Shown: one piece after another, positions 35,020 through 43,921 of the stretch
Position numbering within the stretch: the stretch's first letter is position 1
Layout of the letters: every line of letters begins with the position of its first letter
From: Hysterium pulicare CBS 123377
Taxonomy: Eukaryota > Ascomycota > Dothideomycetes > Hysteriales > Hysteriaceae
Direction: 5' to 3'
DNA: 64,000 nucleotides
Assembly (NCBI GenBank): GCA_000467715.1
Contig: AJFK01000885.1
Span: 1 to 64,000, forward strand
Notes under the pieces: model-generated
The model's input: only the letters and a program-made list of their open reading frames with translations
Databases searched by the model: none
Told to the model about the DNA's origin: nothing
Translations under genes and position numbers: made by a program

Positions 35020-35334
35020 TCACTTCCCATCCCCACCCCCATTCTTCCCATCCCTCCCGCGGCTCTGATACAGCTCCTCCGCCTTCCGACTCTTCTCCTT
35101 TCTACCACCACCACTCTCTCCTTCTCCTTTCCCCTTCTCTCTCTCTATCCTCTCCAACCCATCTTCAATGAGTCCAATATGTCCTCTCAACGTCCCTTCG
35201 ATCTCGTCTAAGCGCGCTTCTTGCTCTTGGAGATTGTAGATGTGGTGGGAGCGCAGGTAGTAGGTTGAGCTGAATATGGCGAGGAGGTTGAGGGATGTTG
35301 GTAGGAGGGTTTGGGGGGTGAGGAAGCGGGACAT
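35020..35334 (-). CDS. Small membrane/coiled-coil protein, possibly mitochondrial
   Basis: A 104-codon frame starting MSRFLTPQTLLPTSLNLLAIF. A hydrophobic stretch (about residues 10-27) is followed by a charged amphipathic segment (IYNLQEQEARLDEIEGTLRGHIGLIEDGLERIEREKGKGEGE) and a basic Gly-rich tail. This resembles small fungal mitochondrial membrane proteins but I do not recognise the family. A second - strand frame (35165-35542) overlaps its N-terminal part in another phase; an unrecognised intron might connect the two. Confidence 0.5.
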   Translation of the reverse strand: MSRFLTPQTLLPTSLNLLAIFSSTYYLRSHHIYNLQEQEARLDEIEGTLRGHIGLIEDGLERIEREKGKGEGESGGGRKEKSRKAEELYQSRGRDGKNGGGDGK

Positions 35335-35542
35335 TGTTTGGGTGGTTGGTGGGTTGGGGAGGGGTGGAGGATACTCGAGTGGGCTTTTGAGGAGTAGATT
35401 GTTTGTCGTGTCTCTGGGTACTTTGGTATGTAGATGGTTTAGATTCGATGACGGGGTCTTCGAGGAATATATTGCGTATGGTAGGCTGAAAGGGACGTGT
35501 AGAGTAGAATGTGATGAATTTTTGAAGAGATTGAGAAGCCAT
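35165..35542 (-). CDS. Overlapping open frame, possibly the true N-terminus of the small gene
   Basis: A 125-codon frame starting MASQSLQKFITFYSTRPFQPTI, which looks like a mitochondrial-targeting N-terminus (basic, Ser/Thr-rich, no acids for 24 residues). It then becomes Pro/Thr-rich and overlaps the frame at 35020-35334 out of phase. Either it is a separate upstream frame or its first exon joins the downstream frame through an intron I could not place. Confidence 0.3.
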   Translation of the reverse strand: MASQSLQKFITFYSTRPFQPTIRNIFLEDPVIESKPSTYQSTQRHDKQSTPQKPTRVSSTPPQPTNHPNNVPLPHPPNPPTNIPQPPRHIQLNLLPALPPHLQSPRARSALRRDRRDVERTYWTH

Positions 35543-35943
35543 GCCTAAAGACGCGCGAATGAATGTGCTTTTGAGCTTCGAGAGAAGTCTATGATGACAG
35601 CGATTTCGAGCGTAGATTCACAGAATTCGATTTAAGACTCTGAAAGATACTTCCATTTAGCCAGTCTAGAATGGAATATGATCAGTCACTAAATACACGC
35701 TTGAGGTTCTTGCCTTTTTATCTCCTGTTGACCTGTATTCACATCGAAGAGGTTGAAGAAGACCAAAATGGTCTTCCCGATTAGGCTTAGCTTGCGATAT
35801 CTCTTAGCATGAGGTCGCGTCATCCCGTGCAAGCGCGTCGAACGTTAAGACAACCCAGCCTCAACATTCAATACTCCCCCAGCAATGGATATCCAAAGGC
35901 CTAATTGAACTTGCATCTTCGCCCCAATGTTCTCAAAACTACT

Positions 35944-38151
35944 ATGTCCTCGCCACAACCCTTCGTCCAATCCTCCCCCTTCTCAATAGCCTCCCCGCAC
36001 CGCACCCGCAAATCCAAATTCACGTTCAAACAGCTGTCACAACTACGAACATACTCGACCACAACTCCTCTCCGTATAATCGCACACGTTGACCTCGACG
36101 CCTTCTACGCGCAATGCGAAACCGTTCGTCTCGGCATCTCACCCGACAAACCTCTCGCAGTACAGCAATGGCAAGGCCTGATCGCCATAAACTACCCCGC
36201 GCGAGTATTCGGTCTGAACAGACACATCACGAGCTCGGAAGCCTTAAAACTATGTCCAGAGCTTATAATGCAACATGTGGCGACGTGGAGAGAAGGGGAA
36301 GAGAAATGGGCGTATCGGGAAGAGAAAGATAGGAATATAGCGACGCATAAAGTTTCCCTCGACCCTTACCGAATGGAGAGTAGGAAGATTCTGAAATGTA
36401 TTAAGGATCATTTGCCGGAGAAGGAACAGAGGGTAGAGAAAGCGGGTATTGATGAGGTGTTTTTGGATCTTTCGGCGCAGATTTATGGGATTTTGTTAGA
36501 GAGGTATTCGGAGTTAAGGGGACCACCGCCATATGATGATCCTACGGAACATTTGCCGAGACCGCCGACGAGTGCGTTGGATTGGGAGGCGGACGCTTTG
36601 GTGGATTTGGGGGAGGAGATGGAAATGCAGGATCCGGATTGGGATGATGTGGCTATGTGTATTGGATCTGAGATCGTTCGTGGTGTGCGTAAAGAGGTTA
36701 AAGAGAAACTGGGGTATACGTGTTCTGGAGGTGTTGCGAAGAATAAGATGCTGGCGAAGTTGGGGTCGGCGCATAAGAAACCGAATCAGCAGACGGTTAT
36801 CCGGAATCGCGCTATCCAGTATTTCTTATCAGGTTTCAAATTCACAAAGATCAGGATGTTGGGTGGGAAATTGGGTGATGAGGTTGTTGCTATGTTTAAT
36901 ACGGATGCAGTTAAAGACCTGCTCGAGCAGCCGTTGGAACAGTTGAAAAAATTGGGCGATGATACGGGGAGTTGGCTGTATTCGACCATCAGAGGTGAAG
37001 ATAATAGTGAGGTCAATCCAAGAACTCAGATCAAGAGCATGCTTTCCGCGAAGTCTTTCCGACCGTTTATCAATTCTTTCGAGCAGGGTGTTAGGTGGTT
37101 GCGGATCTTCGCCGCTGATATCTTCTCCAGGTGCGTGGAAGAAGGAGTACTGGAGCATAAGAGGAGGCCTAAGACTATCAACTTGCACCACCGACAAGGT
37201 GCGCAGACGAGGTCCAAACAAAGTCCGATTCCGCAGGGAAAGACGCTGACCGAAGAGATGCTGTTTGAGCTTGCGAAGAATCTACTGGCACAGGTGATAG
37301 TGGACGGGAGGGCATGGCCTTGTGCCAATCTTTCACTTTCAGTGGGTGGGTTTGAGGATGGACCTACAAACAACAAGGGCATCGGAGGCTTCCTGGTGAG
37401 AGGCGAGGAAGCGAAGGCTATGCTGGCTAGCGAACGACATAATTCCGACAGTCATTTCGAAAGTAGGGATTCAGCGCCGCCCGAGAAAAGGAGAAAACTT
37501 GACAATGGAGGCATTCAGAAGTTCTTTGTGCCTAGAGAAGGAAGCAAAAGTGATGCTGAAGCAGGACCCTCCATGCCCAAAACCTATTCAAAAGAAGAAC
37601 ACCACGATTCTCCTCTCTCAGACCCAGTAGACTCTGACAACGAAAGCGACGCCTTCGACCCAGCTCCACTGCCTTGCTCCCACACTCATAGAACGCCCGC
37701 GACTCCCGCCAATAGAACCTCTACACCCGCTAATAACGATACCGACGATCTCTATGACAATATCACTCCTCCCTCCGCACAACCTCTACTTCGCTCATCC
37801 CAGTCTCCTCCGCTCTCCCCCATTTCTTACCCAGCACAAACTCTTGACTTCCGACCCACCTTCCATCAACAATCCCTGGACACGTATTTCTGCACCCGCT
37901 GCGAAACCGATCTTCCCTTGGCGGAGAAAGCGGAACATGAGGACTGGCATTTTGCCAAAGATCTAGCGAAAGAAATGCAGGAGCAGGAGAGGAGCAGTTC
38001 CACGTCTGGTGGGAGGAAGACTCCTGTGGCGCAGAAGCCGGTGCAGAAACCTCCGGCCAGAGGGAGAGGGAGACCACCTGGTGGTGGGGGCGCTGCTGCG
38101 AGTGGGGGGAGGGAGAAAGGGCAGAAGCAGTTGGCTTTTGGGAGGGGGTGA
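35944..38151 (+). CDS. rad30: DNA polymerase eta (Y family)
   Basis: Translesion polymerase that copies past UV photoproducts. It is a single exon of 735 residues from the ATG at 35944; an upstream in-frame ATG at 35905 would add 13. Catalytic motifs are HVDLDAFYAQCE (about residue 50) and GIDEVFLDLS (about 166). Other visible features are YPARVFGLNRHIT, CSGGVAKNKMLAKLGSAHKK (about 260, palm/thumb helix-hairpin region) and the little-finger segment KTINLHHRQG. A C2H2 ubiquitin-binding zinc finger (UBZ3) reads FCTRCETDLPLAEKAEHEDW with a further histidine, at about 647-670. The stretch GGIQKFF near residue 515 could be a PCNA-interacting motif. The C-terminus is basic and Gly-rich. The lack of introns in a 2.2-kb gene is unusual for this window. 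The right promoter array begins about 200 bp after the stop. Confidence 0.95.
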   Translation: MSSPQPFVQSSPFSIASPHRTRKSKFTFKQLSQLRTYSTTTPLRIIAHVDLDAFYAQCETVRLGISPDKPLAVQQWQGLIAINYPARVFGLNRHITSSEALKLCPELIMQHVATWREGEEKWAYREEKDRNIATHKVSLDPYRMESRKILKCIKDHLPEKEQRVEKAGIDEVFLDLSAQIYGILLERYSELRGPPPYDDPTEHLPRPPTSALDWEADALVDLGEEMEMQDPDWDDVAMCIGSEIVRGVRKEVKEKLGYTCSGGVAKNKMLAKLGSAHKKPNQQTVIRNRAIQYFLSGFKFTKIRMLGGKLGDEVVAMFNTDAVKDLLEQPLEQLKKLGDDTGSWLYSTIRGEDNSEVNPRTQIKSMLSAKSFRPFINSFEQGVRWLRIFAADIFSRCVEEGVLEHKRRPKTINLHHRQGAQTRSKQSPIPQGKTLTEEMLFELAKNLLAQVIVDGRAWPCANLSLSVGGFEDGPTNNKGIGGFLVRGEEAKAMLASERHNSDSHFESRDSAPPEKRRKLDNGGIQKFFVPREGSKSDAEAGPSMPKTYSKEEHHDSPLSDPVDSDNESDAFDPAPLPCSHTHRTPATPANRTSTPANNDTDDLYDNITPPSAQPLLRSSQSPPLSPISYPAQTLDFRPTFHQQSLDTYFCTRCETDLPLAEKAEHEDWHFAKDLAKEMQEQERSSSTSGGRKTPVAQKPVQKPPARGRGRPPGGGGAAASGGREKGQKQLAFGRG

Positions 38152-38485
38152 GGTAGGATTGTGAGATATTAGGTAAATATTCATGCTAGACGAATGGGAT
38201 CTTAGGATGGGGTATATAGGATTTAGAAGGCTGCATTGGTTGGCTTAGAGGATTGTGGGTTGCTTGCATTGGAAGGCGCTTTTGGGTCATGGATGAGCTT
38301 CGATGCTATGGAGAGCGTGCATGGGTAAGGGTTGGATACTGCTTGGGTGAGTACGTATTGCATGCCTTTGCGGATAAGTATGATTCATGGGCCATTATAA
38401 TGAGATTTTATTCTTCCTTTTGGTCTTTGAGGGTTATGCTTCCTGGCTTTCTCCTCAGTCTTTCTAAGATCCAGTCACATTCTCA

Positions 38486-38991
38486 CCTCACCGCCTCTTC
38501 CAGCTCAGCCAGCTTACTAATCTCTCCACGACCTTTCCTCTCCTCCACTTCTCCACGCATATAAATACCCTCATATATCCCTCTCTCCCTTCCTTCTCCT
38601 CACTCGAATCGTGTCTGACTTTCCTAACCGGATCACCATGGATATCTAACTGGCCATATGTCGGATTGTGGTCCTGGTGACTGGTTGTGGTCCATCATAG
38701 CACATCCACACCAGCCATGTGTGGCATTTTGTGGATCATCGTTCCTACCGCAATCGATCCATGGCTGTTTCTGGCCTGGGTGCTGGTCTAGCACAATTGT
38801 ACAGCTTCCTCATATGCGGTTGGCTTGTGGATCAATCGTGCGACAGGGCGATGGTATGGTGCTGGATCATCAAGCAACAAGCATTACCGGCAATGGGATG
38901 GAGAGTCGGTCGTGGGGAAGGAGGCTAGGATTGAGGGCGTTTGCGGAGAATATGGTAGGAAGAATACAGGACGGATGATGATTATCATCAG
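38486..38991 (+). promoter_or_regulatory. Array unit R1: TATA promoter and body
   Basis: AGCTTACTAATCTCTCC precedes TATAAAT at 38560-38566. The body seems internally duplicated: two ATGG(CT) starts and two GGTC motifs (38697, 38784). Motif B is at about 38811-38838. The palindrome TGATGATTATCATCA lies at about 38976. Confidence 0.65.
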
Positions 38992-39018
38992 CGAAAGAGC
39001 ATCTGCTATATTCCACAC

Positions 39019-39513
39019 TTATCGCTTCTCCCAGCCTGGCCAGCTTGCTAATTCTACTTCTTATCTTCCGTCTCTCTCAGACTCTTGCCTCTTCATACAT
39101 ATAAATACAACATGCCCCTCTCTCTTTCCTTCTCCTCACTCGCAACATACACAAGTTTCAATCGTGAAGAAACCCAACCTCTATGTGGAATTGCTGTCTA
39201 GATCTTGGACCAAAACCAACTGTACTTTCCCTACATGGGTGGCTTGGGAATCAATCATTAACGTGCCCTGCGTCATAGGGTGATGTCTGCCTGAGTGCTG
39301 GTCCAAAACGACACAGCGCCTCCGATCAATGTGTGCGGTTGGCTGTGGATTAACAGAGAAAGGGAGGTTCGTTTATGGTATGGTGTTGGAATAGATTCAG
39401 CTTTCTCCGACGACGAATGGTTGGGTTAGTTGGAGGAATTGTCTTGCGGCGTGGAGAGCTGTAAGGAGTATTCGGTAAAAGAAATCAGGAAGGATGATGA
39501 TGCTTATCACCAG
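39019..39513 (+). promoter_or_regulatory. Array unit R2: TATA promoter and body
   Basis: TATCGCTTCTCCCAGCC and AGCTTGCTAATTC precede TATAAAT at 39100-39106. Motif A occurs twice, at about 39206 (TTGGACCAAAACC) and 39299 (GCTGGTCCAAAACG). Motif B is at about 39330. The element GATGATGATGCTTATCACCAG is at about 39492. Confidence 0.65.
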
Positions 39514-39540
39514 TGACAGGGGTTTTGACACGTTCTATGC

Positions 39541-39951
39541 TTACCGCTTCTTCTACGCTTCTAGCTTACTATTCCAACCTCGCTCTGCTCGCTCCGCTTG
39601 ACCCTCCGCACGCATATAAATACCTCCTTAAACTCTCCTTCTCCCTTTCTACTCCTTACTCAACACATCTAAGAGTTGCAACACTGGATCAACAAACACC
39701 GGCACGACAACGCCATGGTTCTGCTCCCGACCTGGACGTTGGTCCAAAGGATGCGGCGTACTGAAGGAATGGAATGTTTCTGTGGATCATCGTTTGATGG
39801 TTTCAAGAACATGGTGTGGTGTTCAATCACCCATCGTCCCAATAGAGCAACATGTTGCGGAGAGCGGACTGAGGAATCTCGAAGGTGGATAGATCATGAA
39901 AGTTGGAGAAGGGGGGTTAGAGGAAGGGGGAGTGGTGATGATGATGATCAA
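39541..39951 (+). promoter_or_regulatory. Array unit R3: TATA promoter, open frame
   Basis: TACCGCTTCTTC and TAGCTTACTATTCC precede TATAAAT at 39615-39621. A frame of 120 codons spans 39676-40038, containing MVLLPTWTLVQRM at motif A (39736) and CFCGSSFDGFK at motif B. It runs across the next TGATGATGATGATC element (39933-39951), so its 3' end is doubtful. Confidence 0.6.
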
Positions 39952-39974
39952 CAAACAGGATTTGATATTTTTAC

Positions 39975-40360
39975 ACTTACAGCTTCGCCGAATTCCTTCA
40001 GCTTACTAATCCCGGTTCTGACTCTTTCATGGATATAAATACCTCTACTCACTTTTCTATCTTTCCTTCTCCTTACTTGAAACATCCAGAAGTTTCTACA
40101 GCGGATCAATAACATCGAATTGGAACATCTAATGGCTGTTTGCGGCTGAGTGTCGGTCCTAAAACACCCAATAGATGCAGCCAGATGTGTTGTTGTCTTG
40201 TGGAGCAGCCGTTGACTCCTTAGAGGGGAATGGTGGTGCTAGATCATGTCTGACTGATGATAATGGCGAATGGGGGCCAGTTGTGGGAACGATTGCTGGG
40301 TATCGGGACATAGTGAAGTTTGGATGTAGGGCCTGAGCGGTGATGATGTTTATCTTCAGT
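39975..40360 (+). promoter_or_regulatory. Array unit R4: TATA promoter and body
   Basis: ACAGCTTCGCCG and CAGCTTACTAATCCC precede TATAAAT at 40034-40040. An ATGGCTGTTTGCGGCTGA opens and closes at once. Motif A (CGGTCCTAAAAC) is at about 40156 and motif B near 40181. The element TGATGATGTTTATCTTCAG is at about 40340. Confidence 0.6.
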
Positions 40361-40380
40361 AACTTGTTGATCTAATACTC

Positions 40381-40760
40381 TTACCGCTTCTCTCAAACCT
40401 CATCGAGCTTACTGACATGTAACCAGTCTTCCGTCCTCTATCTTTCTAAGATAATTATGTCTTTATCACCTTCTTTCCTGTGTTCTTCCACTCGAAACAT
40501 CGACAAGTTTCAACGTTAGACTGCTCGTCAACCATGGCTGTTCGAAGCCTGGATGCTGGTCCAAAAGGGTGTTTGTACGACGAAATGTGTGGAGTTGCCT
40601 TGTGGACCAGTCGCTGACTTCGTAAAGGGAAATGGTGGTGTTGGATCATACATTCGATCCCACGGTGGTATTGGTGTGGAATGTTGGAAAAACGCTGGAT
40701 ACGAGGAGTTTAAGAAGCATTTGACGAAGGACAATTAACGGTAATGATGTTCATGATCAG
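40381..40760 (+). promoter_or_regulatory. Array unit R5: degenerate TATA, 61-codon frame
   Basis: TACCGCTTCTCTC and GAGCTTACTGACATG precede AGATAATTA at about 40449, a degenerate TATA position. Body: GTTTCAACGTTAGAC, ATGGCTGTTCGAAG, GATGCTGGTCCAAAAGG. The phase of R3 gives a 61-codon frame at 40553-40738 (MLVQKGVCTTKCVELPCGP). The element GTAATGATGTTCATGATCAG closes the unit. Confidence 0.6.
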
Positions 40761-40781
40761 CGAAACTGGATCTTACGCGTC

Positions 40782-41205
40782 CTACCACTTCCTCTTACCG
40801 CTCCTTTCAAAGCCTATCGAGCTTACTAACCTATTCTCCCTTTCCGCTGTCTTCTAGACATAGATATCCGTCATCCACGTTCTTCAGTTCCTCACTCGCC
40901 ACTCGAAATATTCACAAATTTTGACGTTGGATCAACACCAGGCCGGCTTTCAGTACATGGTGTTGCCTTTGCCCTGGGTGTTGGATCGAAAATGGCCATA
41001 CCATGATACTAGCTCTTAACATGTGGTCGTTTTGTGGATCCGCGGAATATGCTGCTAAAGCATTATGGTTTGGTTTTGGATTATAATGCCATAGGCACTG
41101 AATACAAATGAGACGGAGAGCTGGTTCGGAGAAGATGGATTGGTGCGAAGAAGGCGAGACCCGTTTGGTGGAGGACTGAAGATGGTGACAGAGATTATCA
41201 TCAGT
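40782..41205 (+). promoter_or_regulatory. Array unit R6: degenerate TATA and body
   Basis: GAGCTTACTAACC precedes CATAGATA at about 40858. The body has TTTTGACGTTGGATCAAC and TGGGTGTTGGATCGAAAATGG (motif A variant) near 40977. Motif B is a GTGGTCGTTTTGTGGATCC form near 41022. The element GATTATCATCAGTAAG is at about 41193. Confidence 0.6.
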
Positions 41206-41209
41206 AAGA

Positions 41210-41400
41210 GACCATCTGACGTGTTCCACGCTTACAGCTTCACTCTCCTCAACCTCTGTAGAAACATAAATACCTCCTATACCCTGCTTCGCCTTCTCTT
41301 CTCCTCACGAGAAACATTAAGCGTTGCAACGTTGGACCATAAATATGTCTAATCTCTTCAAATGGCTGCTTCCGGGTTGGGTATTAGTCTAAAAGTGGAC
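41210..41400 (+). promoter_or_regulatory. Array unit R7: CATA-type promoter and body
   Basis: GCTTACAGCTTCACTC precedes CATAAAT at 41265-41271. Then GAGAAACATTAAGCG, GTTGCAACGTTGGACC and GGTATTAGTCTAAAAG (motif A variant) at about 41382. It is the last unit before the inverted one. Confidence 0.6.
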
Positions 41401-41581
41401 CTCATTTACCCCAATGTGCCTGTAGATCAACAGCGAACACACAAAAAGATTATTGTGGGGAGTTTGATGAACTTTCCTGCGTTGGGATCTCCGGCTGTAA
41501 GAGTAGTCGGAGTGATTAACTGCACTTCTGTTTCCTGCTAGTGCTGTTAATCGTCATCTTTCTGACCTTGGGAGAAAGTCT

Positions 41582-41904
41582 CTAATGCAAGAGCGTCGAA
41601 CTCCCAATTCCCAAACCAAACATGATGTTCCTGTCTGTAATGTTCCGACCCTTCCGGGAATTATCCACACTCCCACTTCGCTCTGGCCCTAACTCCGGAG
41701 TTGTACGTTGTATAATCAGAATGACTCCTCTGAATCTCACCAGGCACTCTCTGAGCGTAGGATCCTTTCTGAACGATATGGTTCCAAGTAGTGAGTACCG
41801 CTGAGCCATATGGCCCATCAATTCGCATTGTGACACTTTCGTGTCAGTAGTAGATTCCAGTGGAGAAGAAAGAGTAGAAAGGCGAGAAGAGGTGTATTTA
41901 TATA
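41582..41904 (-). promoter_or_regulatory. Array unit R8, inverted
   Basis: On the - strand TATATAAATAC (41904-41894) is followed by a pyrimidine-rich TTCTCGCCTTTCTACTC and CTTCTCCACTGG, the same order as in the + units. An 84-codon frame starts at 41836 (MSQCELMGHMAQ). It lies back to back with unit R9, the two TATA boxes being about 90 bp apart. Confidence 0.5.
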
Positions 41905-41959
41905 CACTGAGTAAGGAAAGGGACGATGAGTAAGCCGCCCTGAAAATTCTACGGGGCGT

Positions 41960-42320
41960 GGTCTAGATACCAATTCCTGGAGGCCCGAAAGATATATAAT
42001 CCTCCTTCTTTTCTCTCCTCTCCTCTTCTTTTTCTTCACAAGACCATGGCTTGCGATAGTGGGATTACAGTGTTCCGCTCTTGCAAAACTATGTGGGGGT
42101 CAAAAATTTCATATTCAACATCCTATGTCTTGGCCTGTCAACACAGCGCACCATCACAAGACACCTATATTGCTTCGCCAACCCTCAAGCTTATCCAGTC
42201 ACAACGGTGTGGCTCCATAGCGAAAATTGGAGCGCCCATGGATCTCTGGGGTTTCATATCCAAGCCTCTCGAGTTAGACATGTGTGGGACTGGTGGCTTG
42301 AGATCCTGTCGATGACTTGA
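41960..42320 (+). promoter_or_regulatory. Array unit R9: TATA promoter, 89-codon frame
   Basis: TATATAA at 41993-41999, then a pyrimidine run of nearly 40 bases and CTTCACAAGACC. An ATG at 42046 opens 89 codons (MACDSGITVFRSCKTMWG) ending at 42315. No domain is recognised. A TGATCATCTCAAAGAC element follows at about 42486. Confidence 0.55.
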
Positions 42321-42899
42321 GGATCAGGACTCAAAAATGCAATAACTCAATGGATCCCAGTTGGTTACTTGGTTAACCATCGTCATTAACATCCTATCAT
42401 GTGCTTTCGGGAAGCTATTTGACGATATGAGTGAGGCTCCAGGTTAGATAGGGGTAATGACGGTGGTATGGAGGATTGAGTGCAGATGATCATCTCAAAG
42501 ACATAATGATGATCGTAATGCTAGGTACCATGGAGAATGTTTCTACAGGAAGTGAAATACGTGTAATGTCTCTCCTCCGTCCCCATCGCATTGCAAGTGT
42601 AGAGTATATGTTGGTCTTTTTTAGTGACACAAGCTCAAAAAAGACCATCCAATGAAGATTGTGAGCGTTCTGGACAGCAGAGACCACGGAGCCATGATTC
42701 TTCTCTTTGATGACGGGTTGTTTTCCAGCCCATGGATGATAACTGGGCCATTTTGCTGTTCTCAGTCAATGCCGCAGCGACGTTGGTTTTCAGAAGTGCC
42801 TGAGAAAAAGAAGTTAACACGACGCTTTATATCAAGTAGAGGAACGCCTATGAGTAAGCCTATCCCATGCTCTACCTTCCTGAGCTCCAGCTCACACAT

Positions 42900-43430
42900 C
42901 GACACGTGGTCCGGATCTCCAATCTCCCACTCCAAGCTGAATATATAAACCACCTCCCTCCATTCTTCGCCTCTTCTTTTCTGCACAACACTGAGAGTGG
43001 GTCTCTGGTGAGCCAATACACGCACCGTCTTGAGTGAGATGTGGAGATCATCTCAGAGACTTCAAACAGCAAGATGGGAGAGCAACATGCTTAGCTTGGC
43101 TGGCGATGTCTTTGGTCTCTAGAACGAGTTGATGACAATCAACAATGGGTTCCTTCGAACAACAGGATGGGCTACAAGTCATCGGGTCTCGGAAATATGT
43201 CGGCTTTGCACACATGTCGGCCGTGTTGCGGCTTTGGCCAGAAGTTGGAGCGCAAGAAACAGATGGCTGTGCGCCGGTCTCTGAATTCATACATGTGGGG
43301 CTTCAAGTGCCACGGGAAATTAGTGGTAGAGAGAGCGGCGGGTCTCAGGTTAGATCTAGAACGGTGAAGGTGAATGGCAGCATAGTCGTCCGGCTTGGAA
43401 GGTGACGTTGTCAATCATTGGGAAGTGACG
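42900..43430 (+). promoter_or_regulatory. Array unit R10: TATA promoter and body
   Basis: TATATAAAC at 42942-42950, then CTCCCTCC, CTTTTCTGCACAACAC and, after about 80 bases, GAGATCATCTCAGAGAC (compare 42488). Short frames at 43145-43405 and 43167-43367 have no motif. Confidence 0.5.
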
Positions 43431-43450
43431 ATAACGGCAAGATTTCTATA

Positions 43451-43921
43451 ATCATAATGGTGTACATTATCATAAAGGACTGATAACACAGATCTCTAAG
43501 AGAGGTCAGCCCTGCTCTTAAATATTCTGGAATACTTTCCGGCGCGTTGGTTTCGGAGCTTAGCAGTTCGTATAATTGTCGTTATAGAAGGAAAGGTTAT
43601 CAATTTAGGGAACGGGGGTACATCAACGGACATTTTAACGGTGAACATACGCTAAATGGTGTTTCCACGGTTACTTTCCATCGTGAGCGTGGAAACTTAG
43701 ACGAGTAAGGCAAAGCATTAGACCTTGGATGCCTGATCCCTAAGTATCTAGTCAAAGAGTCGTTTTCTTTTCGCCGCGAATGCAGCTGTGAATAGTTTAG
43801 GCAATCATCCTACCGCTGTTTCCAACCTCACTTCAATTTCCAAGACTGACAAGGGACATCTACGGGCATACATTCGGAGAAGGACGACTCCTTAATCGAG
43901 ATGCGAACTGAAAATATGCGC
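43451..43921. other. Gap between right array and methyltransferase
   Basis: About 470 bases with no gene or array promoter recognised. The part nearest 43922 should hold the 3' end of the methyltransferase transcript, which runs leftward. Confidence 0.4.

Larger units (their letters stand above)
38360..43450 (+). repeat. Right array of about ten promoter-bearing tandem units
   Basis: The second array has the same plan as the left one but is younger and more regular. On +, TATA-type boxes lie at 38560, 39100, 39615, 40034, 40449 (weak), 40858 (weak) and 41265, with intervals of about 405-540 bp, and then at 41993 and 42942. One unit (41894-41904) is inverted. Upstream of most boxes lie a TGATGAT/ATCATCAG element and an ACCGCTTC...AGCTTACTAAT block. 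After the box comes a pyrimidine tract ending in ACTCGAAACATC, then GTTTCAACGTTGGATCAAC. The body has ATGGCTGTT, GATGCTGGTCCAAAA and a motif B of the form ATGTGTGCGGTTGGCTTGTGGATCA. Reading frames differ from unit to unit. Function is unknown. Confidence 0.8.

Noticed and set aside
36513-36946. Small frames inside DNA polymerase eta
   Set aside because: They are alternative phases of a well-supported polymerase exon.
8560-40360. TGATGATG words as box C of C/D snoRNA genes
   Set aside because: They resemble box C, but there is no paired box D at a snoRNA-like distance with a terminal stem, and in the right array they form dyads upstream of TATA boxes, which fits a protein-binding site better.
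38200-43450. rRNA or 5S gene cluster
   Set aside because: No 5S-like or rRNA-like motif was seen; the units have Pol II-type TATA boxes and no Pol III terminators at unit ends.
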